From Apus apus (taxonomy: Eukaryota; Chordata; Aves; Apodiformes; Apodidae): a stretch of DNA of 64,000 nucleotides. The notes under the pieces were generated by a model. The model was not told the origin of the DNA and ran no database searches. It was given only the letters and a program-made list of their open reading frames with translations. A program made the translations under genes and the position numbers. Shown piece after piece: positions 1 to 12,997 of this stretch. How positions within the stretch are numbered: the stretch's first letter is position 1; each line of letters begins with the position of its first letter. Location: positions 36,589,318 to 36,653,317 of the forward strand of contig NC_067285.1 in assembly GCF_020740795.1 (NCBI RefSeq). The letters run 5' to 3'.

Positions 1-3000
1 CAGATTGATGTGCCTCATGAGACTGGCTCAGGAGATGACTTTCCCTGGTGCTGTTTTAAAAGTCTTGAGTAGGGTTTGTGCTCTTCACACTAATTCTTAT
101 GAAGTCCCATGTGACTTGTCATGTACCTACACGTCAAACATGTAGGTTTCCCAGACTGCAACGTTTTCAGGCAGTGGTGATTTTAAGAGACAGGTTCCAG
201 CCAACCCAAGTTGAAACATGAACAGCCTGAGTTCAAGAAGCAGTGTAGCATCTTGAAACACAACAGCTTTGTGGGACACAAAGAATGTCTAAACTTACAG
301 ATGCTTGGAAATTCAGACTGTAAATCCATTATTCTAGCACATTGAGTAGTGAAAAGATAACCACGTACCCCATTCATCAAGATTATACAAAGTATTTTCC
401 ATCTGCAGTCTCACTTCGATATTCCTTTGGGGCCTGAAATCCATGCTGAAAGAAGAGTTGAAATGTCATCTGACATGCTCTTGTTTTGAATTGTATGATA
501 TCTATATGGCAAATTTCAGCTTTTAATCTGCAACAATAGCAGCAACACCCTTGAACTAACTGTTTACACCACTGTGGAAAACAGAGCTTCTGCTGTTTAT
601 CACTCAGCTTGAACCAAGACTTTTACGTTTCAGTCTCGGTTTGGGGCAAACTTTTTCTGGCTTTAGTTTTCCAAGATTTTCTTTTCTTTCAGATCAAAGC
701 ACTGCAAAACAAGCCACAATAAACTTAGCCAACCTAACACCACTGGAACTAGTTTCCAGATGGCTCATTTTCATTTTCTGTAAATGAAATTACAATGGTT
801 AGCCTTATTGTGTGGTTTGCATGATTGCAAGAGAATTTAAAAGCAAACTTCAACACTCAGCAAATTCATGGAAATCCAATGACAAACTTACTGAGCTAAA
901 AGTAGCTAGAAAATGTTGAACATGGCAGGCTACAGCCTAGCAGAGCCCAGCTGGCAGCCTTAGTTTAGTGATTCATCTTCATAATGACCATGGAATATTA
1001 AAAGATTTAATCCCTTCCCAGCATTTGATGTTCTCTTCTAAGGCAATATCAATTAATACAACAGAGGGAAGTCTGAACCATGGTGGAGAACCACTGAAAG
1101 ACTGGCTTGGATCGGGGTGTACCACCATGTTTGGAGCTGCTAATATTGCTTAGAGTGTTTTGTTGTGTTGTTTTTTTTTAAGAATTACTCCTCTGATGCA
1201 TAACGTGGAGCACTAATCTGAGCTTGAAGGGCCATAACCTGCCATGAACTCCACCCCCCTAAGCTCTCTGCACATTATCCTACATGCTGGAGTGGTGTCA
1301 GCTGGCTCAGCAGAACATGTACTTGCATCAGCACAACTGAATAGAAGTTCCCACCTAAAACTGTGCTAAAAATTGCTATTTGGATTAAGTCAAATCTCTC
1401 AGCTTTGCAGTGGTTTTAAAAGGCAATCCTACACGTAATTCACAAAATAAATTGGACGTAGCCTCAAAAGCTATTTTTCATTAGTTTTCCTTCTCATATA
1501 TGGGTAGTATCATAACTAACACTCTGCATATGTATTCCAGGTTGGTTCATGGTGGAGGAATGGTTTTGACTATTTTAAGTGATCATATTTAACACTTTCA
1601 TGGGCTGGGTTTGTAGCATAAAAAGAATTGGTGACTCCTGCTTTTCAAGACAAATACTTACCAGTTTGCTTCTAGTATTCCCAGGGCCCTTTACACAGGG
1701 TTTTATACCCAAACCAGAAAAATCTCTGCTCTTAGAGGAAAAAAAATCAGGTTAAATTAGGTGCAAAAAATTGCTGGTTGTGTTTTATTGAGGCCTTTGG
1801 TACTGGGGCCAGGCTGAAAGGGAGACTGGAGCAGATGATTCTGGAGGGTTGTCTCAGTGTAGCTGCTCCTGTGTCATGTCCAGCGCATGAGATGTAGCAG
1901 GGATGAAATTCCCATGCTTCCTTAACAGTTAGTGCCAGTTGTGCTGCCCCCGGGGACAAGCAACCAAGCCAGATAAAAACCACTCACCCAGTGTCATTTC
2001 CTCCTCTGCGGTGTTTTAGAAGCCCCAGTCCAGCCAGTGCCAAAGTTGCAGGGCACAGTTTAGGTACTGGTGTGCACAACTCCAGGTTTTGTAACCTAAG
2101 TGGGAAAAGTTGTGATTCCACTAGTTGAACCAGACAGCAGCTTTTTCCTTGCTGAGGGCAGATGGTTATCTCCACAGCTCTCCTATCCTGTTGTTCCTAA
2201 TAGCTACCACAGGGAGCAACCTGATCTATAGTTGGCTCCTTTTTGAGTGTTAAGTTCAGCCTAATGAAGCCATAGTAACTATCTACTAAGCAGAAGCACT
2301 GGCTGGAGTAGGTTTTTCTACCTGCTTACTACTCCCCTCTTCCTCACACCTTCCCTCCTGCTGCTCAGTCCTGCAGCACATCCCTGCCCTTCTGTACCCA
2401 AAAGTACACCCTGAAAACTAATAAGTTTTCTTTTTCTGGGCTATTTTTCCACCAGACGTGTTCCTTAGGCTGGCAGTGCTCTACAAAATTCCTTGTGGAA
2501 GGCTTTGCGTGGGGCTGGGAATGAGAAGATGCTTGAGCATTTTGCTGACAAATGCTTCACATCCCAGGCTCAGCAGCCTGACCTGGGTGACCTACAAGCA
2601 TAGAAGTGCCTGCCTAGCATCTCCCTCCCCAGGTCTCTTGTGTGCAAGAGGAGGTCTGCAGAGCAGTGAGAAACAGATATTTTTTTTATTATTATTTTTC
2701 CCAGTATGTAGGCTGTGCCACTTCAGAACTTTCAGAACTAAAAACACTAAAGGGAAAAAAAAAAACAACCAACCCTCCCTTTTTATAGCCTGTCTCATTG
2801 AAAGTGATTTATGAAATGAAGCTTCCTGCCCACCCAGTGCACAGAACAAATACAGACAGTGCTTTGAAATAACTACAGTACTATGCTATTTTCAGTAATA
2901 TTTAGCTCAGACTTAGCCAAGCAAGCCCACTAAGCTCAGCAGACAGACATAAAAAGAAACGTCCTTTCTGCATTTTTGTGTGCTCGTGCATCTATTTTAG

Positions 3001-4520
3001 GTTTTACTCCTCTTCTCTCCAGTTGCAGAGCTATCAAGTCTCAGCTCAGGAAAATGTTCTAAGCCCCCTTCTCAGTACAAGTAACAGCTCTTGTGCACAC
3101 AGCTCATTTTAAGTGCCTTAATAAACATAAGCACGTGCTTACAGTGAGGTATTTGCTGTAGGGAAGCTTGTTGAATTCATTCACTGCAATAGCTGTGGAA
3201 AGTGCTGTGGTCCATGTGCCTGCATAATTGGATTGTGTTTTCAGTGTGTTTAGGAAATGCTTTTACCTTCTCTGTGACTGTGAGGTTTTGTGCTGTCATG
3301 AGACTATTACCTGTCACAGCTGGCATCAGGAGTGCAGCTCAGGAGGAGGCTATAGCTGACACTGTCTTGCCCATCACCTGCTGTATTTTCTTTACACCCC
3401 TTTCCTTCCTCTCTGCACATTTTGAGCTGTTACTTGTTTTCACAATTACATTTAGGAGAAAAGAAAAACAAGCCTATCAAGTAATTTAGGTCTGTCAACT
3501 CCATTTTTCCTGCCTTCAGCCATGGGTGCCTAGGGAAGAGTATAAAAATCAGATTGAGTATACAGTGATAGTTCTCCAAAATACTCTTCCCTTTTCCCTG
3601 GTGATTTGGAGGCTGAAAGACTTCTGAAGCCAGGGATGTTATTTCTGCACTAGGCAAACTTTTATTTGTAACAGTCTTGTGTTTTTGAGTGCAGGCAGAG
3701 CTCAGGCATCCACTCTTGCAGCAAGATGTTTCACACCGTAATGGGATGTAGCACAACAGAGCATCTCCTTGGCTTGTTTTGAACTTGCTGTCTCCTTCTT
3801 CTGTGTGACCCTGCCTGGCTCTTGTGGCAGGAGGCAGCAGATGACAGCTCCCCTTTCCTCTCTGCCATGCCACCCAATCTGGATATCTAGATCCTTAATG
3901 GAATCCAACGTTTGTCAGGACTCCGGGGAAGCAGATCTCCTGCCACTCAGATTTGGGGAGCCACATGCATTTCAGTTCCAGCTCACCCCTGCCTCCCTTT
4001 TCTGATTTCCCTGGTTCAACTTGCTTTTGTTATTCTGACCAGGCTCTGGGATCTCTCTCACTGATGAAAGAGATATCAGTGCTGCAAACCTAGCTAGAAA
4101 TCTCATGGTGTTCAAACCCCACTAAGGAAGGTTTCTCTTCTTGGTGTTCCCACGCTGTTAACACGTGGTTTTCTTCTTGTGGTCGACTTTCTAGATCAAA
4201 ACCATGTGCTGCATTAGGAAATGCTGTGGAAGGTCCAATTCTCATGCTAGTTTATCAGATGAGATCCTTCAGAAAGTATATTAAAAATACATCAAACAAA
4301 ACCATTAGTAGAGTTCACTATCTCATTTTAAGGGAATGGTAGGAAAGCACCACCAGGGGATGAGGACCTGGACTTTGTGTCTGTCTTGCCATGTAAGCAG
4401 TTAAACTTCCCTACCAAAGCAGGTCTCCTAAGAAGTGTTATTAACAGATCTTTGAAAATGAGAAATACCACATCTTTGTAGTTTCATGATGTATCACTCA
4501 GCTGCATAGTCAGATTTTAA

Positions 4521-4523
<3 letters not shown>
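1..4523. other. Intergenic, unique AT-rich DNA, no gene seen
   Basis: No exon-like segment, repeat family or RNA gene could be recognised. One canonical TCF/LEF-type AGATCAAAGC lies at 691-700. The open frames here are short and lack protein-like features. Confidence 0.6.

Positions 4524-4575
<52 letters not shown>
4524..4575. repeat. (GATA)13 microsatellite
   Basis: Thirteen perfect GATA copies, 52 bases, uninterrupted. Likely polymorphic. Confidence 0.99.
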
Positions 4576-4576
<1 letters not shown>

Positions 4577-5849
4577 GCAGTGGTATTTACATTACACCCT
4601 ACCCCTGGCAGTACATGTCACTGTTGATTCTTTCATGGTCAACTAAGGCAAACCTTTTAATATTATTTTTTCCTCCTTTAAAACCCCTTTGGGATGCCTC
4701 TGTCTTTCAGTTCTCAGACCCAAGATGAAGGATGTCTTTTCCTGCTCTAAGCAACAAAGTAAAAATTTCAAATGCAGTAGCTGGATACCGTGCAGAAGAG
4801 CCCAGGGATGCCTGATCATCAGCCCCATAATAACAAAAAATAGCTTCTTCTTGAAAACTAAGGCACTGATTGTTGCACTTTCTGACACATTACCCAGTGA
4901 GACACATTGCTCCTTTCTTAGAGCTGTTTCTCTTTCTTCTCCTAATTCAGGGAGACTTCAGCCCAGCACTTTCTGTCATGCATTAGTAACTCTGAAAACA
5001 TGTTTACTTAAGTACAAAACCACATTAGCTCAGCATTACTGTGTGCCTCCAACACACATAAATTACAATATATTGTGGGGTAGGAACTTTGATCAAGAGG
5101 AGCCCACACTGGATTAACTTGGAGATGGGGAGAAGGGTTGGAGCATGAAGTGCTCCTTGTCTCCTTTTCCTCTCATCCCTGTGATGCTCCCTGCCAGACA
5201 CTCCTCCTGATTGCTCTCTCTGTCTGCCCTGCAGGCTCCAAGAAAAGAAAGCAGGAACAATAACAGCCCCAGAAAAATGATGCTATTTCATGCATCTAAT
5301 CTCCTTCTCTACCATTCATTTCCATACACAGAATCTCAAGTGTCCCTCATAGTAAATCCTGCCTCATTCTCCCCAGCAATCACCCTAACAGCACAGGGGT
5401 TCTGGAGTAGAAAGGCAGCTTTTGGAAGGAGAAATATTACAGAGACCAACTCTCAAAATGACTTGTAGCTGAGTTTGGTGTTTCCCCCTCCATCAGAGGC
5501 TTATACTAAGATTTTTGCCCCATCAACACTGCAGGAACCTTGTACAGAGGCAGTTACCCAGCTATGAAAGGCGTTGTTCACTTCTGCTGCTGTTGGCAGA
5601 GGACAGAGATGAAGGGAGGCCTCAGAGCTCCGAACAGGGCTGCAGAAAAGGCCACAACACCTTCTGCAAGTGGCATCTTGTGCCACCAGAGTTGCTCCAT
5701 GCCTGCAGAGAGTCCAGCTGGCCCTTGCTGGCCAGCCCTCCTGCTCCTTGCAGAACAGCCTCTGGGTGGGAGGGGAACAGAGCTGAGCAACACAAACAGC
5801 GCGGTTCTGCTCGCACCATTTGGCCCAGTTTAATCATCTTGTAGGTTAA
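4576..5849. other. Intergenic unique DNA
   Basis: No gene recognised. A CTTTGATCAAG motif at 5087-5097 carries a TCF/LEF core readable on both strands. Overlapping open frames around 5500-5850 look composition-driven. Confidence 0.5.
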
Positions 5850-6243
5850 CACCTCTGCTCTGGAGACAGGCTGGGAGAGTTGGGGTGTTCAGCCTGGAGA
5901 AGAGAAGGCTCCAGGGAGACCTTAGAGCACCTTCCAGTGCCTGAAGGGGCTCCAGGAAAGCTGGGGAGGGGTTTTTTTGTCAGAGAAGATGGTGGTCGGA
6001 CAAGGGATGATGGTTTTAAACTGAGAGAGGGGAGATTTAGATTAGACATTAGGAGGAAATTCTCCACCATGAGAGTAGTAGGGTGCTGGAATAGGTTGTT
6101 GTTGCCCCCTCCCTGGTTCAAGGCCAGGTTGGATGAGGCCTGTGCAGTCTGGCCAAGGGGAGGTGTCCTTGCTCATAGCAGGGGGGTTAGAACCTGATGA
6201 TCTTTAAGGTCCTTTCCAACTTCAACCATTCTATAATTCTATG
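5850..6243 (+). mobile_element. CR1 LINE 3' fragment
   Basis: Starts ACACCTCTGCTCTGG, includes GTTCAGCCTGGAGAAGAGAA, and ends ACCATTCTATAATTCTATGG, the typical CR1 terminal octamer region. Coding capacity is lost. Confidence 0.95.
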
Positions 6244-6317
6244 GTAAGTCTAGAAAGCATGTTGTTTCCACCCCCCGATCTACTAAAACAAAGAACACTC
6301 ATCCTTCCAGTCCACAA

Positions 6318-6750
6318 AGATGCTCAGAGGGCTGGAGCACCTCTCCTGTGAGGACAGGCTGAGAACTGGGGTTGTTCAGCCTGGAGAAGGCTCCTGGGGA
6401 AACTTACTGCAGCCTTTCAACGTTTAGAGGGGGCCTACAAGAAATAAGGAGACAGACTTTTTAGCAGGGCCTGCGGTGATAGAACATGGGGTGATGATTT
6501 TAGGCTAAAAGAAGGTAGATTTAGACTAGCTATAAGGAAGAATTTATTTACCTTCAATGAGTGTGGTGAAACACTGGCACAGTTTGCTCCGAGAGGTGGC
6601 AGAAGCCCCATCTCTGGAAGCATTCAACAGCAGCTTGGCTGGGGCTCTGAGCAACCTGGTCTAGTGGGAGGGGTCCCTGCTGGTGGCAGGTAGGTGGCAC
6701 CAGATGGCTTCTGATGTCCATTCCAACCCAAACCAACCTATGATTCCATG
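6318..6750 (+). mobile_element. CR1 LINE 3' fragment, more diverged
   Basis: Second sense-oriented CR1 only about 75 bases after the first, from GATGCTCAGAGGGCTGGAGC to CCAACCTATGATTCCATG. It differs from the first by many substitutions and a short deletion, so the pair are separate insertions and not a recent duplication. Confidence 0.93.
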
Positions 6751-9700
6751 CTGGTTTGTTCTAGCAGCTCTGCTCATCCCCTTTTGGAGGGCCTTGAGAC
6801 TCCTGCTGTGCTGCCCCAGAAGTATGGATGTGGCTGCTCTCAAGTGGCCAGTGGCCACTGATGCCAGCAGCACAAAGGGCACAAGGAGCAGCCTCACTGC
6901 CTGGGTGTGATCTAAAGATTGAAGAACCACTGTCACTTCCATTGAAGCTCAGAGAAACTCAGCTCCTTGTGCAAATGGCAGCAGAAATCCCTTGTTACTT
7001 GCAGTCAAAACTTTAATTGATTTTGTTGATTAGAGAGAAAGATCCCTGAGCAAAAGCACAGATTCTTCCTGTGCCAAGTATTTGATTTTTCTACTCAGTA
7101 TTTGTTTGTAAGCATCCAAATCTAAAGCCATAAAGTTTGAGAAACTTTACACTCAAAGTGAGTGACTTGCTCATCTGTTTATATATACACAAGCTTGAAG
7201 AGCTTTGCATGACAGTTTGACATTAGCATGTTGTCTGTTATTCTCTTGCTTTTGCAAGTTTGAACATCCTCCAAGCCTGAGGCTCTGTCTTGTGCTGTAC
7301 ATGCTTCACAGCCATGTTCAGTAAGAAATGGACACTGCTGCTGGATGCAACTCTGGCCTTTTACAGGGTTGGGATCCCACACCTGTGTCTTGTCCAGCAG
7401 TCCACCTTGGTTGTAATCATCCTGAAAAATCTATCTGTTGAGTTTGGGGGCTTATTCCAGACATTGTATCACAGGTATGAAGTTAAGCAATGTGTGAAAG
7501 CAGGCAGGAAGATTACTAAGAATTTTTTGTGTGTACTCGTCAGGCATCCCCTCTTTCCTTGCTACATCTGCTCTACAATTTGTAACTCAATTTACTATGA
7601 AAATTAAGCACTTTAAATAAAATATTGGGACATTTCAGAGAAATTATCCCTTGAGAGCAGTGTGGCCCTAGATGTCAATTAAAGATGTCATCTCTTTCGG
7701 TCCAGAAGTCTTGTTTAGAGAGGGACTCGAAGATCATGAAAGTAGGGTGGGTTCAGTGCATCTCCACAGATACTCAGTCCCATGAAGTTGGCTTGTGCTT
7801 TTGCAGGGTCCCAGCACAACACATAGCTCTTACTGATCTAGAATGGCACAATCCCAGCAAGTCATCATGACTACAGAGTTCCCAGCAGAGTTCAGATACC
7901 ACACTTGTCATGTTATAAACTTACTGGAAGGAGTTTGCCAAACAGAACAGTTCCTGGTGTCAGAAATTACTACTAATGCAGACAGGGCTGTGCTTTGTCC
8001 TGGTGAGTTACAGGAGTAGCTGAGCCCAAGTACATTCAGCTTTGTTGATTTCCTCCTCAAAGCTAAAGGAGCCTTGAGGATTTGGGCCAAACGAGACATC
8101 CAAAAATGCTGTGCTGCCACCAGCTGCCCATCAGGCTGCTGGCACTGGAAATCCTCTGCCTGGTAAGCACATGAACCTGGCCACTTGAAAAGTCCATCCC
8201 CAGTATGTGGGGAGGTGCACTAAAACACAGACTCACCTAACCCGTTTGGAACTCGCTGGTGCTGCCTCCAGTGGTGACAAGTCCCAGAAGTTTCATATCT
8301 GGCTGGTGCTGTAGATTGAGCTGTGGCTTCAGACACCCACCCATGTTAACTCTGGGTGTTTCCTGGCTATAACTGCCAGTTCAGAGCCCAGCACTAGCTA
8401 AGTAGGCTCTGGTTTGTTTTGCTTTGTCCTTAAATTCATTGCTTTCGTTCATCTACACTGACACTCCTTTACCTCCTTTTTGCCTTTTCACTCCAGGATG
8501 AGAGATCCTGCTGGAGTTTCCCAAAGCTCCAAGTCATCCACGACCCTGCTTCCTTCCCTGCCCAGTCATGGCTTGGCTTGATTACACAGCTTCCAGGAAC
8601 CCTGACAGCCCTCCCCTCCTGCTGCCTGGCCCAGCAGCTGCCTGCAGTGACAGCTACACACCCTGGCCAGCAGATTTGAAGTCGCACAGCTGAATTCCTG
8701 CAGGACTTTCAGGATGCCATTCAATCCCATCTGGTTTGTGTAACTCAAACTGACCTTGCTGAGCTGCAGAACACATACATAACAGCTCCAGCACTTTCAG
8801 GAGAAGATGACACAGTTACTGTGGTGTCTGCCAGAGCCTTCTTGTTCCAGACTACACCATTTACACCTTGGTCTCTGAGTGGCCCTGCTGATTCCCAGGC
8901 TGCCTTGCTGCTTCTGGAGAATGCAAGAGTGTTTGCCATCAGCTTGCTCACCCTTTCCAAGCTGCTCTGCAAATCATTTCAGCCCTCCCCATGTTTTGCT
9001 AGAGCTGCCCTGCCCCACCTGGGAGATCCCTGTTCTGCTCCCCACTGTTGGACTCTGAACTTTCCCTGCAGCGTTCCTTAGCTTCCCTGCTCAGCCACAC
9101 AGGGGCTTCGTGCACTGCTTGTCCTTGTGCTGCTGCACAGGGTTCACCTAAGCTTATAACCTGGAACATTTTGAGTTTACTTGTAGGCCTCCTTGTGCCC
9201 TTCAGACCCACGGCCACAGGCTGCTCTGTACAGCATGCTCCAGCACTCCTGGGCACTCAGCAGCCTGACAGCTTGTCTCACTGCTCCTCCCTCCACCAGG
9301 GCTGAGCCCCTCACTGTACCAGGGCTGCCATCTCACAGCAGGTATTGCAGTTCCCCCATCTTTTCTTTCAGGCTCCATGCAGTGATGCAGAGCCACTGGT
9401 AAGGTCTGCTTGTCCCATGACCCCCCTCCCCTGGCACTGCAGGCAGCCCTGGTTTGCCATCCCTGTGTGCTGCAGGTGTGCTGCTCATACCTGTCCCAGC
9501 CTTTCTGGGGCATGCTGAGCATCAGACTCATCTTCCTTGACAGCCCAAATCAAGAGTTCTCCTAAGCCTCCCAGCTTTTTTCCCTGGCTTCTCACCAAGA
9601 TACTCCTCCCCAGCCATGCCCAGTGCCCTGAGGCAGCTTCAGGGCAGCCCCCTCCCCTTGCACAGAGTCCTCCAGCCCCAAAGGCTCTCAGCTGTCCTCT

Positions 9701-11990
9701 TAACCAAGCACAAAGCTCCAGGGCTTGCTGCCCCTTGGGCCTCCTGTCAGGGACAGACTGATTAGGGAGTAGTACCAGCCATAGGGCTCCTGCCTGGCAA
9801 CCAGTACTGAGCCACCACCATATCCCTGCTCCTCACATACCTTAAGTGTCCACAGGCTCCCCAGCTCCCCCAAACCCAACCCAGCAGATGGCTGTGGCAG
9901 TGCACTGGTTTTGGCAGGCATTACCAACCTGCCCACTGGCTCTTCTGGGGCCAAGAACCAGCCCTCACACTCCATCCTGACCTCAAAGGTCCCTTCAGTC
10001 CAGAAGGCTGCTGCTTTCAAGGGAACAACACGAACCCCCTCCCCAGCAGCACAGCTGTCTCCTGGTCTCAGGCAGCATAACAAGGACCATACAGCCCCAA
10101 GACTGCCCCACACCAGCCACCAAGGCCACAGCAGGTGAGCTGGATAGTCATCTGCTAAAGCAGATATTCCTGGGGGAACAGCCCCATCCTCAGCACACAG
10201 AGCACCTCACTCCCAAGCCTCAACTAGTAACCACTCACACTCAGCTCTGCAACAGCCATGGGGCTTCCCACTGATACCTCTGTTCTGAGCTCTGATGATT
10301 TGTTAATTTTTAAAGGTTCAGATTAATTCAGTTTACCCTCTGAGAAAGGGATTAGGACAGGAGCTACCCTTTTCCTCAGTAGATCAGCAACAAAAAAAAC
10401 ACCTGGCTTTGCTGAAACAATCCCACAAGCAAATGTATTTATCTTCTTACAAGGTGCAGATACTCACCACAGCAGACCCCCAAACCAAGCTGATGGGAGA
10501 AGCCCTACAGTAGGGAGATACTACCCTTTTATTCTCTCCTGGGTTGAAGGAAATCCCACCCCCTTGGTGGGCTGAAGGCATCACTTGAGCCAGCCTCCAT
10601 GCCTTAATTAAATAATTAGCAAATTCAGCTGGCCTGTAGACACTGCCACTGACCACCCAGGCTCCAGGCTCCCAATGTGACCCACCTGAAGGAGCCAGCC
10701 CTCCTCCCTTGCTTCCTTCCCTGGGCAAGACTGGGTCATCTGGGCTCATTGTGCTGCACCCTGTCTTTGCTGACCCTTGTTTCCCTTCGGTGTAGAAACC
10801 TCCATGGTGATGTTCTTTGTGAAGTCCACCTATGAAAACTTCTTCTGTTTCAAACCTGGCTTTGTTGTAGCACTTTCTCACCCCAGCCAGTCTCTCCTCA
10901 GCAGCTGCTGGTGAGCCCCAGGGACCTGCTGCTAAGGCAAGCTTCAGTCACAGGGAGCCAGGATCCACTGGCTGTCAACTTCACCCCACACCTGCTGGAT
11001 CCTCATAGTTGTCCCAGATGGGTGATGCCACCTGATGAGTGGAAATGCATCTTTTAATAAATGTACAGCCAGAAAAAAGAGCTTCACATCGATGCTACTG
11101 TGGCTTTGGGTTGGTGTCCCAGCCTGAAGGGGATGACTGTGGATTTGATGGCGCCTGTGCACAGGTGGCACCTCCGAGCCCTTGAGGCCAGCCTGGCTGA
11201 GAACACAGGGGAGGCAGAGCTGACTGGCCCACACTTCTCTGACAGACATCATCTTCTGCCACGTGGCTTTCATGTAGTCTGGAAAAAAGCAGATGAGGCC
11301 ACAGAAGCTGTCAAACTCTCTCAGCTTCCTTGGCATCCTTCAGGCACTTGCTTGGCTGATCATCCCTGGTGCCTTAGGCTCCTCAGTGCAGACACAGGTG
11401 CTAGGCCCCACCTTCTCCCTGAATTCCCTGCTCTCTGAACTGCATGTATCTCAGAGGCTTTATAGACTGTGCTGAGACTGAGCAGCCGTGTGTCAGGACT
11501 GCAGACCTGTTGTGAAGTGGAACAACACCTGCTTGACACCTGCTCCGAGTGATCGACCAGAGCCTGAAAGTTCAGTAGGAAAAAAAAGAAACAGCTCCTG
11601 GAAAGGTGTTTGGCTAAAAGGAAATCAAGATCAAATAAAATACAGAATCAGAACCTCTGTTAAGGTCCTGCTTGGCTCTAGCAGTGCCATAAGTGAATTG
11701 TCACTTTGGAAACACAGCTGCTGTAGATTTGTTTACCAGCTGTACAGCTTTGGGCAGCAGCTCCATCACCGAACACTGCTGGGTGTTGGATGGGTTGAAA
11801 GAACACAGGTCCCTTACCCCAAATATTTACAGCTAAACAGACAGATCTGGGCAACTAAACACTGAACAGAGCTGATGTGTGGTAACTGAAGCAGTTGTCA
11901 CTTCTCTGCCCGGTCTCATTTGTGGCTGGAGACTGCCCATCCCTATTCCAAACTTTGACCCAACCCAGGGACTCACTGGAATTGTAGACA
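6751..11990. other. Intergenic DNA, no gene seen
   Basis: About 5.2 kb without recognisable exons. The portion 8.5-10.2 kb is richer in GC and in overlapping open frames; 7.0-7.7 kb is AT-rich. A 144-codon minus-strand frame (10881-10447) has no recognisable domain and no splice context that I could defend. Confidence 0.5.
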
Positions 11991-12347
11991 GACTGGTTTG
12001 GGTCTCCCAAGTAGCCCAGGCTGCTCCAAGCCCCATCTGATCTGCCTTTCAACACTGCCAGGGATGGGGCAGCCACAGCTTCCCTGGGCAACCTGGGCCA
12101 GGGTCTCACCACCCTCACAGCAAAGAATTTCCTCCTCAGATCTCATCTCAATCTCCCTTCTTGCAGCTTGAAAGCCTTCTCCCTTGTCCTCTCCCTCCCT
12201 GCCCTTGTCCCAAGCCCCTCCCCAGATTTCCTGGAGCCCCTTCAGGCACTGGAAGGTGCTCTAAGGTCTCCCTGGAGCCTTCTCTTCTCCAGGCTGAACA
12301 CCCCAACTCTCCCAGCCTGTCTCCAGAGCAGAGCTGCTCCAGCCCTC
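11991..12347 (-). mobile_element. CR1 LINE 3' fragment
   Basis: Reverse-oriented CR1. The terminal part near 11991-12010 is shortened (GGGTCTCCCAAGTAGCCCAG replaces the usual sequence), and the body runs to CCTGTCTCCAGAGCAGAGCT. It carries the young-subfamily signature GCCCCTTCAGGCACTGGAAG. Confidence 0.94.
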
Positions 12348-12462
12348 AAGGAAGCAGAGCCAACAGGGATAACATGGCTGGGGACAGCTCCCACTGGGAA
12401 CATCAGGCTTCTCTGTGGGAACAGGCTGAGGTCCAGACAGATCAATGGGTCCATGGCCAAGA

Positions 12463-12997
12463 TGGTGGGTTGACCCTGGCCAACAAGCAAACACCACCCT
12501 ACCTTTCTCTCACTCACCTTTCCCAGAGTATGACAGGGAAAATGGAAGGGGAGAAGATTCATGGCTCAAGATAATGGCAGTTTAACAAGAAAAATAAAAG
12601 CTGTGCATGCAAGCAAATCAAAAAGAAGAATGAATTCATCCTTTCTCATCAGCTTTTTGGATTTTCAGCCACTTGCTGGACAGCACGGCCTCAGCATGTG
12701 TAGTGGTGGCTCAGCAAGACAAATCCCATAGCTATGAGTGTCCTTTCTCCTTCCCATGGGCTTTCATGGGGATGTGATACCCCGTAGTCAGTGTGGGCCA
12801 GCTGTCCCAGCTGTGCCCACTCCCAGTCTGCTGGCTTTGGGTGTGGGGAGGAGGGAGAAACCTTGACACTGTGAGGTCTACTGAGCAGCAGCCAAAACAC
12901 TGTTGTGGCACCAACACTGGTTTAGTCACAAATGCAAAGCAGGGCTCCACAAGGGCTGCTGTGGAGCTTCATAACCATCCCAGTCAGACCCAGTACA
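12463..12997 (+). mobile_element. Probable degraded avian ERVL-type solo LTR
   Basis: About 535 bases bounded by TG and CA. It starts TGGTGGGTTGACCCTGGCC and ends CAGTCAGACCCAGTACA. Internal landmarks such as GAGAAACCTTGACACTGTG and CTGAGCAGCAGCCAAAACAC resemble common bird retroviral LTRs as I know them. No matching flanking target duplication or internal viral genes were found, so it is either a solo LTR or an eroded end. Confidence 0.5.

Noticed and set aside
10447-10881. 144-codon minus-strand frame
   Set aside because: No domain, signal peptide or splice context; similar-length chance frames occur elsewhere in this 64 kb.
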